Assembly (NCBI GenBank): GCA_947581855.1
Contig: CANPVZ010000001.1
Location: 310,001-374,000, forward strand
Length of the DNA stretch: 64,000 nt
Origin: an uncultured Phocaeicola sp.
Lineage (GTDB): Bacteria; Bacteroidota; Bacteroidia; Bacteroidales; Bacteroidaceae
Reading direction: 5' to 3'
The position numbers were made by a program, and so were the translations under genes. The notes beneath the pieces are model-generated. The model did not search any database. It was not told the DNA's origin and was given only the letters and a program-made list of their open reading frames with translations. Position 1 is the first letter of the stretch. Each line of letters starts with the position of its first letter. Positions 18,054 through 27,729 of the stretch are shown piece after piece.

Positions 18054-19019
18054 TTATTCCCACATACCGGAATCTCCGTCTGTTCGTTCTGAAATAGAAT
18101 CATTATGGATCGTCACTCCTATATTGAAATCAGAAGAGTTTAACCATAAATTAACTTTTAATTTCCGATTAGCTTCTAATTTACCATTTAATTGTAAAGA
18201 AGGGTACGAAGCTTCGGAAGAAGAGATAAGCGTCACAATTATATCCACTTCTTTATTATCCGCAGGAGGAAAAACAAAAGGTCCGGTAAATGTTGCGAAT
18301 CCTTGTTCATCAATACTATCACATTGGGTTGCTAAGTAATTGAGGTAAACATTTCCTTTACCTGAAGTGTGGAGATAATTACATTCTTGGGCGACTCCTA
18401 ATATTTCGATTTTTATTTCTTTAATTATCTTAAGAATATCTTGTCCTTTGTCAAATGGTTGTGGAATGAACTCATCTCCATTCTTATATCCCCGGTTTAA
18501 CACAAACTCTAATTGGGAGATTCTTCTTTTAAGCATACATTTTATTTCATCCCCACCACGAATAGTATATATAGAGTCTGCAACTTCGGGGCTGGGAAGA
18601 AATAGTTCTTCAACTGGTAAAATACTGTTTTCACCATGTTGATCATCTTTTTTTGCCGTAAATCGGAGTTGCTCTATAGTAACCGTCTTGTCTAGGGAGA
18701 CGGGTAAAATATTTAATTGTCCCGTTAACGGATTGGTAAATAGAAATTTATACTCTCCAACAAGGAGACGAGTTGTTAATATTCCATCCTCCGTCCATCC
18801 TTTATCAATCATCGAATTATATCGGAATACATCACCTTCCTTGCGGAAAATATAAACACGTTGTGAGGGATAATCACTTTTAAAAGCGACTAGGGAAGCT
18901 TTTGTTGAAATACAATCCCTTTCACCTGAAAGGTCTGTTTCTTCATTTGTTTCGGAACAAGAGAAGAACAACGGCAGAAACAAAAGGAATATCACAGATT
19001 GACGCATAAATACATGCAT
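18054..19019 (-). CDS. fimbrial operon lipoprotein, probable minor subunit
   Basis: This 321-residue lipoprotein (lipobox LPLFFSC, Cys21 counting from the first Met; the start could also be Met5) follows the major subunit. CMLKRRISQLEFVLNRGY is the usual pilin core strand, and the mature N-terminus is short. It probably polymerises into or caps the fimbria. The gap to the major-subunit gene is 102 bp and contains a hairpin, unlike the tight 12-23 bp gaps further down. Confidence 0.65.
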   Translation of the reverse strand: MHVFMRQSVIFLLFLPLFFSCSETNEETDLSGERDCISTKASLVAFKSDYPSQRVYIFRKEGDVFRYNSMIDKGWTEDGILTTRLLVGEYKFLFTNPLTGQLNILPVSLDKTVTIEQLRFTAKKDDQHGENSILPVEELFLPSPEVADSIYTIRGGDEIKCMLKRRISQLEFVLNRGYKNGDEFIPQPFDKGQDILKIIKEIKIEILGVAQECNYLHTSGKGNVYLNYLATQCDSIDEQGFATFTGPFVFPPADNKEVDIIVTLISSSEASYPSLQLNGKLEANRKLKVNLWLNSSDFNIGVTIHNDSISERTDGDSGMWE

Positions 19020-19056
19020 AATGATAATTGTTAGTTAATTTAACTTTCGTAATAGG

Positions 19057-19100
19057 TAATAAAGGAGTTATCATTTACTTTGTGGATACCTCCTTTATTA
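19057..19100 (-). promoter_or_regulatory. intercistronic hairpin after the major fimbrial subunit
   Basis: Perfect 11-bp arms TAATAAAGGAG (19057-19067) and CTCCTTTATTA (19090-19100) lie between the stop of the major subunit and the next gene. There is no T-run on the minus strand, so it is more likely an mRNA-stability or processing hairpin, or a leaky terminator, than a full stop. Confidence 0.6.
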
Positions 19101-19121
19101 CACAACAAATAAATATTTGAT

Positions 19122-20258
19122 TTAGTTTATTTCACCGTTAACAGAGTTTGCTTCAGCCCAGACTGTATCGACTGTTACATTAAAGTTAACATCGGTATTA
19201 AACACTGTTCCGCTTAAAACATATATTTTTACGAGAGTTACCTTGTTTCGTTCTAAAGGAAGATTTCCCGGTACGGAAATTGTACGTTGGTCTCCTAAGC
19301 TATTAGTAAGAATCAAATTCAGTTTTGTTGTTGTTTTGGCGTTTTCAAACGGAAGAACATAAGCACCATGAACATGTGCCGAACCTATTTTGATATCTTT
19401 TTCTTCAATGCTATCATAACTTAAGAATTTAGCGGTACCTACTTTTGTATCCTCATTAGAAGTGCCTTTAGTCACTACATTTTCCAAATTCGGAATAGGG
19501 AAATTTACATTAAACAAAGAAGCTTTGTCTGTGGTTGTTTTGGTACCTAACAGATTCACATTCTTATTTAATCCGGTAAATTGCATTTCCATTCCTTTAA
19601 GTTGTGTTACTCCGAATACATCGGTACTGTCGGACACTTCTTCATAATTTCCATCAGTTTTTTTAGCTTGGATAAATAATACATCCACACGGGCAACCGC
19701 ACGGCTTAATGACATACTTACTGGTTCGTTAGTAGTGGAAGCAAGACCTAAAGTATAAGGCTGTAAATCGTTAAGAGTTGCTTCTTTACCAAGAAACAAA
19801 ACAGAGGTACCATTTATGGTTTCATGGGTAATCTGAAGGTCATTGTTTAATTTGGATGTTTTGGGAATAAAAGTAGGGAGAGTAAAACCACTGTTGTTTA
19901 CTAAACCATAAGTAGAAACAAATTTATACTTGCCTATAGGTAAACGTGCAATGCCTGATAAAACATTGTTGTTACATTGCATCTGATCGGTAGGCACGTC
20001 CTGTGTGTAAAAGTAATCTTCGCTTGTAGGCGATTTTTTAAAAGCCATGATACGAAATTTATCTTTCGTAATGATAGGTGGATTAGCACTTCGCAACAAT
20101 ACAGAAGAATAATTTCTAGTTTCTGCATTCATTTCGAATTTAACGGTAGTTGTTTCACCTTCGTCCTGAAGGTTATTAGAATCCACCGTCTCATCATTAG
20201 AGCAAGAAGCCATGCATGTCAGCAAGACCACAAGCAAATTCAATTTTTTAATTTCCAT
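19122..20258 (-). CDS. major fimbrial subunit lipoprotein (FimA/Mfa1-like)
   Basis: The 378-residue protein has a lipobox (CMASC, Cys19), a Thr/Asn-rich mature region, and the pilin core SMSLSRAVARVDVLFIQAKK at about 185-205 that is characteristic of the FimA/Mfa1 superfamily. In the known systems the lipoprotein precursor is cut after an Arg by a surface protease and polymerises by donor-strand exchange. Position straight after the DUF3868 gene and the following hairpin support its being the abundant shaft subunit. Confidence 0.82.
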   Translation of the reverse strand: MEIKKLNLLVVLLTCMASCSNDETVDSNNLQDEGETTTVKFEMNAETRNYSSVLLRSANPPIITKDKFRIMAFKKSPTSEDYFYTQDVPTDQMQCNNNVLSGIARLPIGKYKFVSTYGLVNNSGFTLPTFIPKTSKLNNDLQITHETINGTSVLFLGKEATLNDLQPYTLGLASTTNEPVSMSLSRAVARVDVLFIQAKKTDGNYEEVSDSTDVFGVTQLKGMEMQFTGLNKNVNLLGTKTTTDKASLFNVNFPIPNLENVVTKGTSNEDTKVGTAKFLSYDSIEEKDIKIGSAHVHGAYVLPFENAKTTTKLNLILTNSLGDQRTISVPGNLPLERNKVTLVKIYVLSGTVFNTDVNFNVTVDTVWAEANSVNGEIN

Positions 20259-20299
20259 TTTTAATAGAGTTTTTTAAGTTTAAATTATATTAATTGATG

Positions 20300-21718
20300 C
20301 TATTGAATAGCCGTGTAAGTTTCAAGTTCTTTAAGATTATATGCAGCCTCTTTGCAACCGCACTCGCAAGCTTTTTTGAAGCATTGTATTGCTTCAGGAA
20401 TATCTCCTTCCAGATAGAGTAAAACACCTAGATTGTTTTGGATATCGGCCGTCTCTTGAATATTTTCTAAACAATTTTTAGCCAATTGTATATTTCCTTC
20501 CTCTAATGCTACGGCAGCTAGGTTATTTCGGGCTATAATGTTTTGGGGATAATAGTACAACATCTTAGCAAACAGTTCGTTAAATTGTGGAGATCCGATA
20601 GGATAACTCTGTGCAATAAGATACATCTCATTCAAACTTAGCTGTTCGGGATGTAACGTCATCCTTTGTTTTGCCTGCTCCGTTGTAAAAGGTTTTACCA
20701 TATAAGCGGCATCGCACACTACACGCCTCAAAAGAGGATAAATATGTTGCAACAAATAAGCGTATGTCGCCCCGTTATCAAGTCGGCGGATATGCACATC
20801 GCGTTCGTCCGGATCGGGTATACTGTCTATGATAGACAAAATCTGCGTATGGTAAGGATAGTTTCCTTTTAAAATATTTTCTTTAAGTCCGTCCCAGTCT
20901 TCGGATGCTGCTATGGTCGTCATTACAAACCCTTTTGGTGTATATTTTCGTTCTAAATATTCTTTCAATGCTTTCGCTCGGTTTCCAGAAAGACGGACAT
21001 TATAAGCATATTTTCCCTCAGGTGAAGCATAACCAATAATTGTAATCGAATCCACAACAATGTAAGGGTCTTCAGAAAGTTCAACTATAAGACTATCAGC
21101 CTTGGAAAGTTCTTCCCAATTACTCATGAAGTCAGGTAAGATAGTTGATTCGGCTTGTGGAAAGTTTAAATAAAGGGACACATTTTTATGGCGGATTTTT
21201 TGTTCCGGACGAGGTACTATGTAGTTTACTGCGAGTTTTCGAGGGATATAAGCTAGGACCATTGGTTCCAACTCTCGCTGGCATCCAGCACATCCGGTTA
21301 CGATATTTTCTAAAACCAAATGACTACCATACATCCAATCACTGAATGGAACCTTTTTGTTATAAGTGATTCTTGTCAAACCGGATTTTTCAATCTGCTC
21401 AATATTATAATTAGCATAATCTTTTTTAGCTTTTCCGCTAAAGCGAGCTTGGCGTTGATTTACTTTTTCTCGGATTCCTCCAGTAAAAATAAGTGGAGGT
21501 AAACAAAGTGTATCGTTATTTCCAATAAGTAGAGGATGTACCTCAAGTTGTTCATTGGGCGAAATTGTTATACCATTACAATCGAGTAAAAAGTTCAGAT
21601 CAATTATACCGTTCGTTTGCTGGATAGAACAATCTATTACTTTTAATCCAGAAATTTGTGTGGCCTTGGCAGAAACAGACAATAAAGTAAATAGAATATA
21701 AATAAGTTTTGTTTTCAT
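20300..21718 (-). CDS. DUF3868 domain protein with OmpA-like and repeat regions
   Basis: This 472-residue exported protein (signal peptide ending about residue 19) has an N-terminal DUF3868 domain, an OmpA-like segment (SITIIGYASPEGKYAYNVRL, about 215-250) and a C-terminal helical region with TPR-like repeats (about 390-465). DUF3868 proteins regularly sit next to DUF3575 proteins in Bacteroides fimbrial operons and are presumed assembly or anchoring factors. CAGCQRE in the first third may be a disulphide or metal site. Confidence 0.82.
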   Translation of the reverse strand: MKTKLIYILFTLLSVSAKATQISGLKVIDCSIQQTNGIIDLNFLLDCNGITISPNEQLEVHPLLIGNNDTLCLPPLIFTGGIREKVNQRQARFSGKAKKDYANYNIEQIEKSGLTRITYNKKVPFSDWMYGSHLVLENIVTGCAGCQRELEPMVLAYIPRKLAVNYIVPRPEQKIRHKNVSLYLNFPQAESTILPDFMSNWEELSKADSLIVELSEDPYIVVDSITIIGYASPEGKYAYNVRLSGNRAKALKEYLERKYTPKGFVMTTIAASEDWDGLKENILKGNYPYHTQILSIIDSIPDPDERDVHIRRLDNGATYAYLLQHIYPLLRRVVCDAAYMVKPFTTEQAKQRMTLHPEQLSLNEMYLIAQSYPIGSPQFNELFAKMLYYYPQNIIARNNLAAVALEEGNIQLAKNCLENIQETADIQNNLGVLLYLEGDIPEAIQCFKKACECGCKEAAYNLKELETYTAIQ

Positions 21719-21736
21719 GATGCTTATACAAATTAT

Positions 21737-22330
21737 TTATTTAATAATATATATTATGCTGACAGCAATTTTTGTAGGACCGATATAATTGTGGTTATCT
21801 TTTTTAATCATATCACCACATTCGGCACAGGGATATTTTTTATCGTTTAAATGGGCGTATCCTAAACCTATGGAAGCTTCGATATTCCAATAATCATTCA
21901 ATATCCATTGATAACCGTATGATATTCCTCCACCATATAGATGCCCCTGATATCTATTATGTTTCATGTTTCTACTCAGAGGCAAGCCTCCTACATTGTA
22001 ATTAGCATAGAAACCATGTATGCCGAAAAAGTGACCGTTAAATTTTTCACAAGTCCAATATCTCCATTCCGGCTGTACTAAGAAATGTTTAAGACGGAAT
22101 TCATGGAACTTCCAAGGGTTATAGTTGCCGGATATGTCCATCGTTGTTTTGGAACCGAGTCCAAACTCTACTCCAAGATTTAAAGTAGTAGTTACATCAT
22201 ACAATAAATTAGTTTTAATGCCTATATTCTGTGACTGGCACGTATTCCAGACTCCGGCTACACATAATAGAGTTACTGTCAGTTTGCGAACCCTAAACGT
22301 CCTTAACTTGTTAAATTTTAAGTTCATCAT
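21737..22330 (-). CDS. DUF3575 domain outer-membrane protein
   Basis: The 197-residue protein has a basic N-terminus, a signal (to about residue 33) and the DUF3575 pattern GIKTNLLYDVTTTLNLGVEF, then alternating beta segments that suggest an outer-membrane beta-barrel. CAEC near the C-terminus could bind metal or form a disulphide. It is the first gene of the fimbrial operon. Function in fimbrial export is presumed, not shown. Confidence 0.85.
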   Translation of the reverse strand: MMNLKFNKLRTFRVRKLTVTLLCVAGVWNTCQSQNIGIKTNLLYDVTTTLNLGVEFGLGSKTTMDISGNYNPWKFHEFRLKHFLVQPEWRYWTCEKFNGHFFGIHGFYANYNVGGLPLSRNMKHNRYQGHLYGGGISYGYQWILNDYWNIEASIGLGYAHLNDKKYPCAECGDMIKKDNHNYIGPTKIAVSIIYIIK

Positions 22331-22981
22331 ATATTATTAATTTAAATCTGTTGTTTTATATATTAGTCCAATATTACGCCGTTATAACATTGATGTCTTA
22401 AATTGTACCAATTAAAAACAAAATCGAGAGTAAAAGTTTTTTGTAATATCTAAAATTAATCGTAAAGAAAATTACCATTAAGAAATCTTCTTTAAAATAG
22501 TAACTACACTGAAGCTCTTTAATTAAATTATGCTATTAATGACTAGTATAGAACATTTATGAACACAGGATTAATTTGTTGAGAAGTAATGATTAATAAA
22601 TTAAGTATTGGGAAAAATGAAAATTAATATATACATGTTAGATCATTTTAAAGCAATCTTTTTTAAATTAGCATATAATATTCCAATACTTTAATAGCGG
22701 TAGGAATAGTTGAAAAAGATGAATTATATTATAGTGAAAAAGGATGAATTACTGAAGAAGTTAAGTGATTAAATATAATCTATATTGACTAGATGTTTTA
22801 TAAAGTAGGGTACAATTAATTTATAAATTATGGATATATGCATTCAATTATAATAATTACTTGCTTATTTATTCATCACATTACAAATTTTATGTTCCAA
22901 AGATCGGCACGCTATCACAACGGAAATAGGTAAATCAAGAATAGAAATCTATCGCGACAAATTTTTGATGTTAGTAAAAAG
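22331..22981. other. 650-bp AT-rich gap upstream of the fimbrial operon
   Basis: No clear promoter with a TAnnTTTG box was found just upstream of the operon, and no large inverted repeats of the kind that flank invertible fimbrial promoters were seen. A 15-bp near-direct repeat (GAAAAAGATGAATTA and GAAAAAGGATGAATTA) lies at 22712-22751. A 38-codon frame ending near 23001 has no start and may be a gene remnant. Confidence 0.4.
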
Positions 22982-23019
22982 AAATATTGAGAGAATTATA
23001 TAGAGTTCTCTCAATATTT
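22982..23019. terminator. terminator downstream of pullulanase
   Basis: AAATATTGAGAGAA (22982-22995) and TTCTCTCAATATTT (23006-23019) form a perfect 14-bp stem with a 10-nt loop and T-rich flanks on both strands. The pullulanase stop is at 23025. Confidence 0.9.
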
Positions 23020-23024
23020 TTATT

Positions 23025-24992
23025 TTATTTTCTATATAATATGAGGGCAGAAGAAGCAGAAATTTGAGTATTTCCTCCAGATATCAGATCTTGACTGTTC
23101 AGGTTTATTTGCCCGTTTCGGCAGACCACTATCCATTCCTGTTCCGGAATGGAGATATCAGCTGGATGTCGGTTACCATTATAAGCTACAAAAATCTCTT
23201 TCCATTCATCTCCATTCGCATGTTCTCCTAAAGTATAGGCAATTACACCGGAATCTCCTGTATCTAAAAATCGAAGCCATTGTTGTATTCCCTCCGTTGT
23301 AGGAATACGGAAGGCCGGATGTGCTTTTCGAAGTGTGATTAATTCTTTTATATATTGAAATACATCAAAGTTCTTGGTTTTCAGAGACCAATCGATTTGA
23401 TTAATTTCATCGGGCGATTGAAAACTATTAGGTTCTCCTTGTTTATCCTGCATGATTTCTTCTCCGCCGCGAATAAAAGGTACGCCTTGTGCTGTGAGCA
23501 ATATTGTGTTTACCAATTTAACTATTGGAACTAATTCGTTTTCTGCCTGTTCACCCTGTACCGACAATTTTAATTTATCCACTAGTGTATATCCATCATG
23601 ACAAGATACAAAATTGATTACTTGTGAGGGGGCTGCTGCATAGGGTTTTGAACTATAAAGCAAACCGTTGTAATCTACTTGCGGATGTTCCGTACCTCCT
23701 ACAATACCAAATTTTACAGACTCATAATGGCCATTAATGTTTCCCGATGCATATCCGGCACTGTGTTCGTCAAAAGTACTTCCTCGAACACCATCTCTAA
23801 AATCGTCACAGAATACAGCTATACCCTCCATTTTATTAATATTCTCTTTGACGGCTCGTTGTTCTGGAGGTAATGGGGAATCAGCTGCTATCCATCCTTC
23901 TCCGTATATAAAAATAGTAGGATCAATTTTCAATAACTCTTCTCTTAAACGGTTCATTGTTTCAATATCATGAATACCCATTAAATCAAAACGGAATCCA
24001 TTGATATGATATTCTTTCGCCCAAAATTTGACAGATTCAATGATATAGTGTCTTACCATCTCTCGTTCAGAAGCCGTTTCGTTTCCGCATCCAGAACCAT
24101 TCGAGTAAGAACCATCCGAATTTTGTCGATAAAAATATCCGGGAGCAGTTAGATTAAAATTGGAATGGTCGGTTGAAGCTGTATGATTGTAAACGACATC
24201 CAGAACAATACGAAATCCGTTCTGATGTAAATATTTTACCATTTCTTTAAATTCTCGGATACGCACCACTGGATTAGCAGGATCGGTGGAATAACTTCCG
24301 TCAGGCACATTATAATTTTTTGGATCATATCCCCAGTTGTAATTATTTTCATCCAGTTTTGTTTCATCTACTGTCGCAAAATCAAAAGATGGTAAAATAT
24401 GAATATGCGTTACGCCAAGTTCTTTTAAATGATCTAGTCCTGATGATTTTCCTTCCGGTGTTTTAGTTCCGCTTTCGGTCAAAGCTAAAAATTTTCCTTT
24501 ATTTTTAATTCCTGAATTTGGTGCAATACTGAAATCTCGATGGTGTAATTCATATAGAATAATATCAGAATACATATGTAATTCAGGTGCCTTATCTGAT
24601 TCCCAATTTTCGGGATTTGTTTCATTCCAGTCGATTATAGCAGCACGATTACCATTGACACCGACTGCTTTAGCCCAAATGCCAGGGGTTTCGTCTAACC
24701 AATTTCCGTCTTTTTCTATTTGGAACGTATAAAAAGTTCCTTTTAAATCGCGTTCTATATTTATTCGCCAAACTCCTTCTTCAGCAGGATTCATTTCTAA
24801 TTGTTCTTCAGGTGATCCATTCTCACCGGAGGAATATAGGTTCAAGCGAACTTTATTTGCAGTAGGAGCCCACAGAGTAAAAGACGATTGTTCGGGAGAA
24901 TACACTAATTCCAAATCGCTTCCATCGTAATATGGATATTTGTCATACGAGTTCAGTTGTTCTGTGGATGATTGATTATTGTTTTTTTCCAT
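23025..24992 (-). CDS. pulA: type I pullulanase (GH13)
   Basis: This is a 655-residue debranching enzyme that cuts alpha-1,6 links in pullulan and branched dextrins. An N-terminal CBM48-like domain (about 15-110) precedes the GH13 barrel. The type I pullulanase signature NYNWGYDP is present, as are the nucleophile in GFRFDLMG, the acid/base in YGEGW and FVSCHDG. I set the start at the ATG at 24992 because the nine residues upstream look like leader sequence. There is no signal peptide, so it is cytoplasmic. It is divergent from the alpha-amylase gene. Confidence 0.94.
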   Translation of the reverse strand: MEKNNNQSSTEQLNSYDKYPYYDGSDLELVYSPEQSSFTLWAPTANKVRLNLYSSGENGSPEEQLEMNPAEEGVWRINIERDLKGTFYTFQIEKDGNWLDETPGIWAKAVGVNGNRAAIIDWNETNPENWESDKAPELHMYSDIILYELHHRDFSIAPNSGIKNKGKFLALTESGTKTPEGKSSGLDHLKELGVTHIHILPSFDFATVDETKLDENNYNWGYDPKNYNVPDGSYSTDPANPVVRIREFKEMVKYLHQNGFRIVLDVVYNHTASTDHSNFNLTAPGYFYRQNSDGSYSNGSGCGNETASEREMVRHYIIESVKFWAKEYHINGFRFDLMGIHDIETMNRLREELLKIDPTIFIYGEGWIAADSPLPPEQRAVKENINKMEGIAVFCDDFRDGVRGSTFDEHSAGYASGNINGHYESVKFGIVGGTEHPQVDYNGLLYSSKPYAAAPSQVINFVSCHDGYTLVDKLKLSVQGEQAENELVPIVKLVNTILLTAQGVPFIRGGEEIMQDKQGEPNSFQSPDEINQIDWSLKTKNFDVFQYIKELITLRKAHPAFRIPTTEGIQQWLRFLDTGDSGVIAYTLGEHANGDEWKEIFVAYNGNRHPADISIPEQEWIVVCRNGQINLNSQDLISGGNTQISASSALILYRK

Positions 24993-25195
24993 GCTATTAT
25001 ATTTTATAAAGTTAAACAAATACGCTTTGCAAATTAATACTTTATTAAGTCTTTTGATTTATGAAACAATTTAAAAATCAAAAATTTCGATATTAGAGTC
25101 ACTAAATAAGAATATTTAAGGGACCAGGAATGAAGGATGTAAAGAACTATTTATTTATCACTTTTGTTAGGTATTGGTACTAAAAATATTAGATT

Positions 25196-26641
25196 ATGGA
25201 AAATGGTGTTATGATGCAGTATTTCGAATGGAATCTGCCAAATGATGGTAAATTGTGGAAACAATTAAAGGAAGATGCTTCACATCTTCACGATATTGGT
25301 GTAACTGCAGTCTGGATTCCACCTGCTTACAAAGCTGACGAGCAGCAAGATGAAGGATATGCTACTTATGATTTGTATGATCTGGGTGAATTTGAACAAA
25401 AGGGGACTGTAAGAACAAAGTATGGAACAATAGATGAATTGAAAGAAATGATTGAGGAACTACATAAAAATCATATTTCAGTTTATCTGGATGTTGTGTT
25501 GAATCATAAAGCTGGGGGCGATTTTACGGAAAAATTCATGGTTGTAGAGGTTGATCCTAATGATAGAGAAAAGCCATTAAGTGACCCCTTTGAGATACAA
25601 GGTTGGACTGGGTATAGTTTTCATGGACGCCAAGACAAATATTCAGATTTCAAATGGCATTGGTATCATTTCTCTGGAACCGGTTTTGATGATGCCCAAA
25701 AGCGTAGTGGCATTTTTCAAATACAAGGAGAAGGAAAAGAGTGGAGTAAGGGCGTAGATAGTGAAAATGGGAACTACGATTTTTTAATCTGTAACGATAT
25801 TGATTTAGATCATCCAGAAGTAGTATCCGAATTGGATAGGTGGGGAAAATGGGTTTCTAACGAACTAAACCTTGATGGAATGCGTTTGGATGCAATTAAG
25901 CATATGAAGGATAAGTTTATTGCACAATTTTTGGATGCCGTTAGAAGCGAAAGAGGGGACAATTTTTATGCAGTAGGTGAGTATTGGAACGGAGACATGG
26001 AGACCTTGGATGCATATATCGAATCCGTTGGTCATAAAGTTAATTTATTCGATGTTCCCTTACATTACAATATGTTTCAAGCATCACAAGAAGGAAAAGA
26101 GTATGATTTACGTAATATTCTTAAAAACACTTTGGTTGAACATCATAACGAATTGGCTGTTACTTTTGTAGATAATCATGACTCGCAAAAGGGAAGCTCT
26201 TTAGAATCTCAAATCCAGGATTGGTTCAAACCATTAGCATATGGTTTGATTTTATTGATGAAAGATGGTTATCCTTGTTTATTTTATGGAGATTATTATG
26301 GAATGAAAGGAGAAAAATCTCCTCACACTAAAATACTTAATATTTTGTTAGATGCAAGACGAAAATATGCTTATGGGGAGCAAATTGAATATTTTGATCA
26401 TCCATCTACAATAGGGTTCATTCGTATGGGAGAAAAGGAATACCCCAATTCTGGTTTGGTTTTCTTAATGTCAAACGATGAAGCAGGTAGTAAAACGATG
26501 GGATTAGGTGCAGAACATAAAGGTGAAGTCTGGCATGAGATAACCGGAAGCATTCCAGAAGAAGTTACATTGGATGAAGACGGAAATGGAAATTTTTCTG
26601 TTGCAGCCCGTAATATAGCTGTTTGGGTGAAGAAAGAATGA
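25196..26641 (+). CDS. cytoplasmic alpha-amylase (GH13)
   Basis: The 481-residue enzyme begins MENGVMMQYFEWNLPNDG, typical of the cytoplasmic alpha-amylases that use long maltodextrins. The GH13 regions are visible: DVVLNHK, GMRLDAIKHMKD (nucleophile), YAVGEYWNGD (acid/base) and FVDNHDSQ. No signal peptide is present. It shares a 203-bp divergent upstream region with pullulanase, and together they would degrade imported branched glucans or stored glycogen. Confidence 0.95.
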   Translation: MENGVMMQYFEWNLPNDGKLWKQLKEDASHLHDIGVTAVWIPPAYKADEQQDEGYATYDLYDLGEFEQKGTVRTKYGTIDELKEMIEELHKNHISVYLDVVLNHKAGGDFTEKFMVVEVDPNDREKPLSDPFEIQGWTGYSFHGRQDKYSDFKWHWYHFSGTGFDDAQKRSGIFQIQGEGKEWSKGVDSENGNYDFLICNDIDLDHPEVVSELDRWGKWVSNELNLDGMRLDAIKHMKDKFIAQFLDAVRSERGDNFYAVGEYWNGDMETLDAYIESVGHKVNLFDVPLHYNMFQASQEGKEYDLRNILKNTLVEHHNELAVTFVDNHDSQKGSSLESQIQDWFKPLAYGLILLMKDGYPCLFYGDYYGMKGEKSPHTKILNILLDARRKYAYGEQIEYFDHPSTIGFIRMGEKEYPNSGLVFLMSNDEAGSKTMGLGAEHKGEVWHEITGSIPEEVTLDEDGNGNFSVAARNIAVWVKKE

Positions 26642-26690
26642 ATTTAATTTCAAAAAGATCTTTGATTTAGTTGTTTGTTTATTTAATTAA

Positions 26691-26730
26691 ATATGAGGGT
26701 GATATCTGTGATTCTACTTCACCCTCATAT
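26691..26730. terminator. bidirectional terminator after alpha-amylase
   Basis: ATATGAGGGTGA (26691-26702) pairs perfectly with TCACCCTCATAT (26719-26730), and a T-run follows on the plus strand. It sits between the convergent amylase and PLDc_N-like genes. Confidence 0.9.
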
Positions 26731-26745
26731 ATTTTTTTCGCAATT

Positions 26746-26934
26746 TTATTTCAACCACTCGGCTAAATGATTTCTTCCCCAAAAATAATAAAAAAGTAAC
26801 CCAAGCCAATTGGTTATGATAATCAGCACAACAACGATTAATTTCTTTTCTGGAGTTGCAGGTATACGCCATACCTCAATAACCGCTTTAACAGTCAATA
26901 CTAGGCCAATAGCCCAAATTATAAATCCAATCAT
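26746..26934 (-). CDS. small PLDc_N-like membrane protein
   Basis: The 62-residue protein is nearly all membrane: two helices (about 3-22 and 31-50) with WRIPATPEKK between them and NWLGLLFYYFWGRN after the second. This matches the stand-alone PLDc_N (phospholipase D nuclease N-terminal) domain, a membrane module without catalytic residues. Its role is unknown. It is convergent with the amylase gene. Confidence 0.8.
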   Translation of the reverse strand: MIGFIIWAIGLVLTVKAVIEVWRIPATPEKKLIVVVLIIITNWLGLLFYYFWGRNHLAEWLK

Positions 26935-27184
26935 ATTTTCTAATTTTCATTGTATTTTTTATACTTATTCTTTAACAAAATATATTTTAATTTGTTTTCC
27001 GATTCTTTACTTTTAACTTCATATCAGTCTCAAAGTTAATGAACGTATATATACTTTTGTTTCTTGACAATAAATAAGCAGATTTAATTTACTGCTAATA
27101 AACTGATGTTTTTCATATTTGTTTTCTTATATTATCTCTTTAACTAGTTTAGGAATGCAAAATATAATAATTAAATAATATACA

Positions 27185-27721
27185 ATGAATAAAATTATAA
27201 TTTATAAATCTAGAAAGAAAGCAGTGATTATAACTGCCTCAGGTTTGTTGCTTGTCGTAGCCGGTGGGTTATTCTTTCAGTATACAAACAATAATTTAAT
27301 AGGATGGTGTATTACTATTTTTGCTATTTTATGCGTAATATTTGGCATAGGTAGTTGGATTGATAAAACCCCTTATATTATTTTGACTGAGAATGGAATT
27401 ATTGAAACATCAGGTATTCATGAGGAGATCGAATGGGATGCCATCCGTTATGTGGATGAATTTTATTATAGAGGTCAATATTTCATACGTCTTTTACTTG
27501 ACAGGAATTATAAATCTAATATAATCCAACCAACATGGTTTAATCGTTTTGACAAACTCTATGCACAAGAAGGCTTACGAGCCATTTTTATACGGATTGG
27601 TTTTTTAGAAGTCAATTCTTTAAAACTTTCCCATTTTATAAATCAAATGTTGAAAGCAGATGCCGGACACCGAATTAAGTTATTAAATGATTTCCGGACA
27701 TCTGTTAAAAAAGATTCTTAA
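27185..27721 (+). CDS. STM3941-like membrane protein
   Basis: This 178-residue protein has two N-terminal membrane helices (about 13-31 and 37-55) followed by a PH-like soluble domain beginning DKTPYIILTENGIIE, the layout of the STM3941 family found beside many unrelated genes. Function is unknown. Its stop lies only 8 bp from that of the convergent mscS gene, and no terminator hairpin fits between them. Confidence 0.75.
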   Translation: MNKIIIYKSRKKAVIITASGLLLVVAGGLFFQYTNNNLIGWCITIFAILCVIFGIGSWIDKTPYIILTENGIIETSGIHEEIEWDAIRYVDEFYYRGQYFIRLLLDRNYKSNIIQPTWFNRFDKLYAQEGLRAIFIRIGFLEVNSLKLSHFINQMLKADAGHRIKLLNDFRTSVKKDS

Positions 27722-27729
27722 AACTATTT

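Noticed and set aside
22331..22981. Invertible fimbrial promoter
   Set aside because: I looked for paired inverted repeats flanking a promoter box and found only a short direct repeat and no convincing box.
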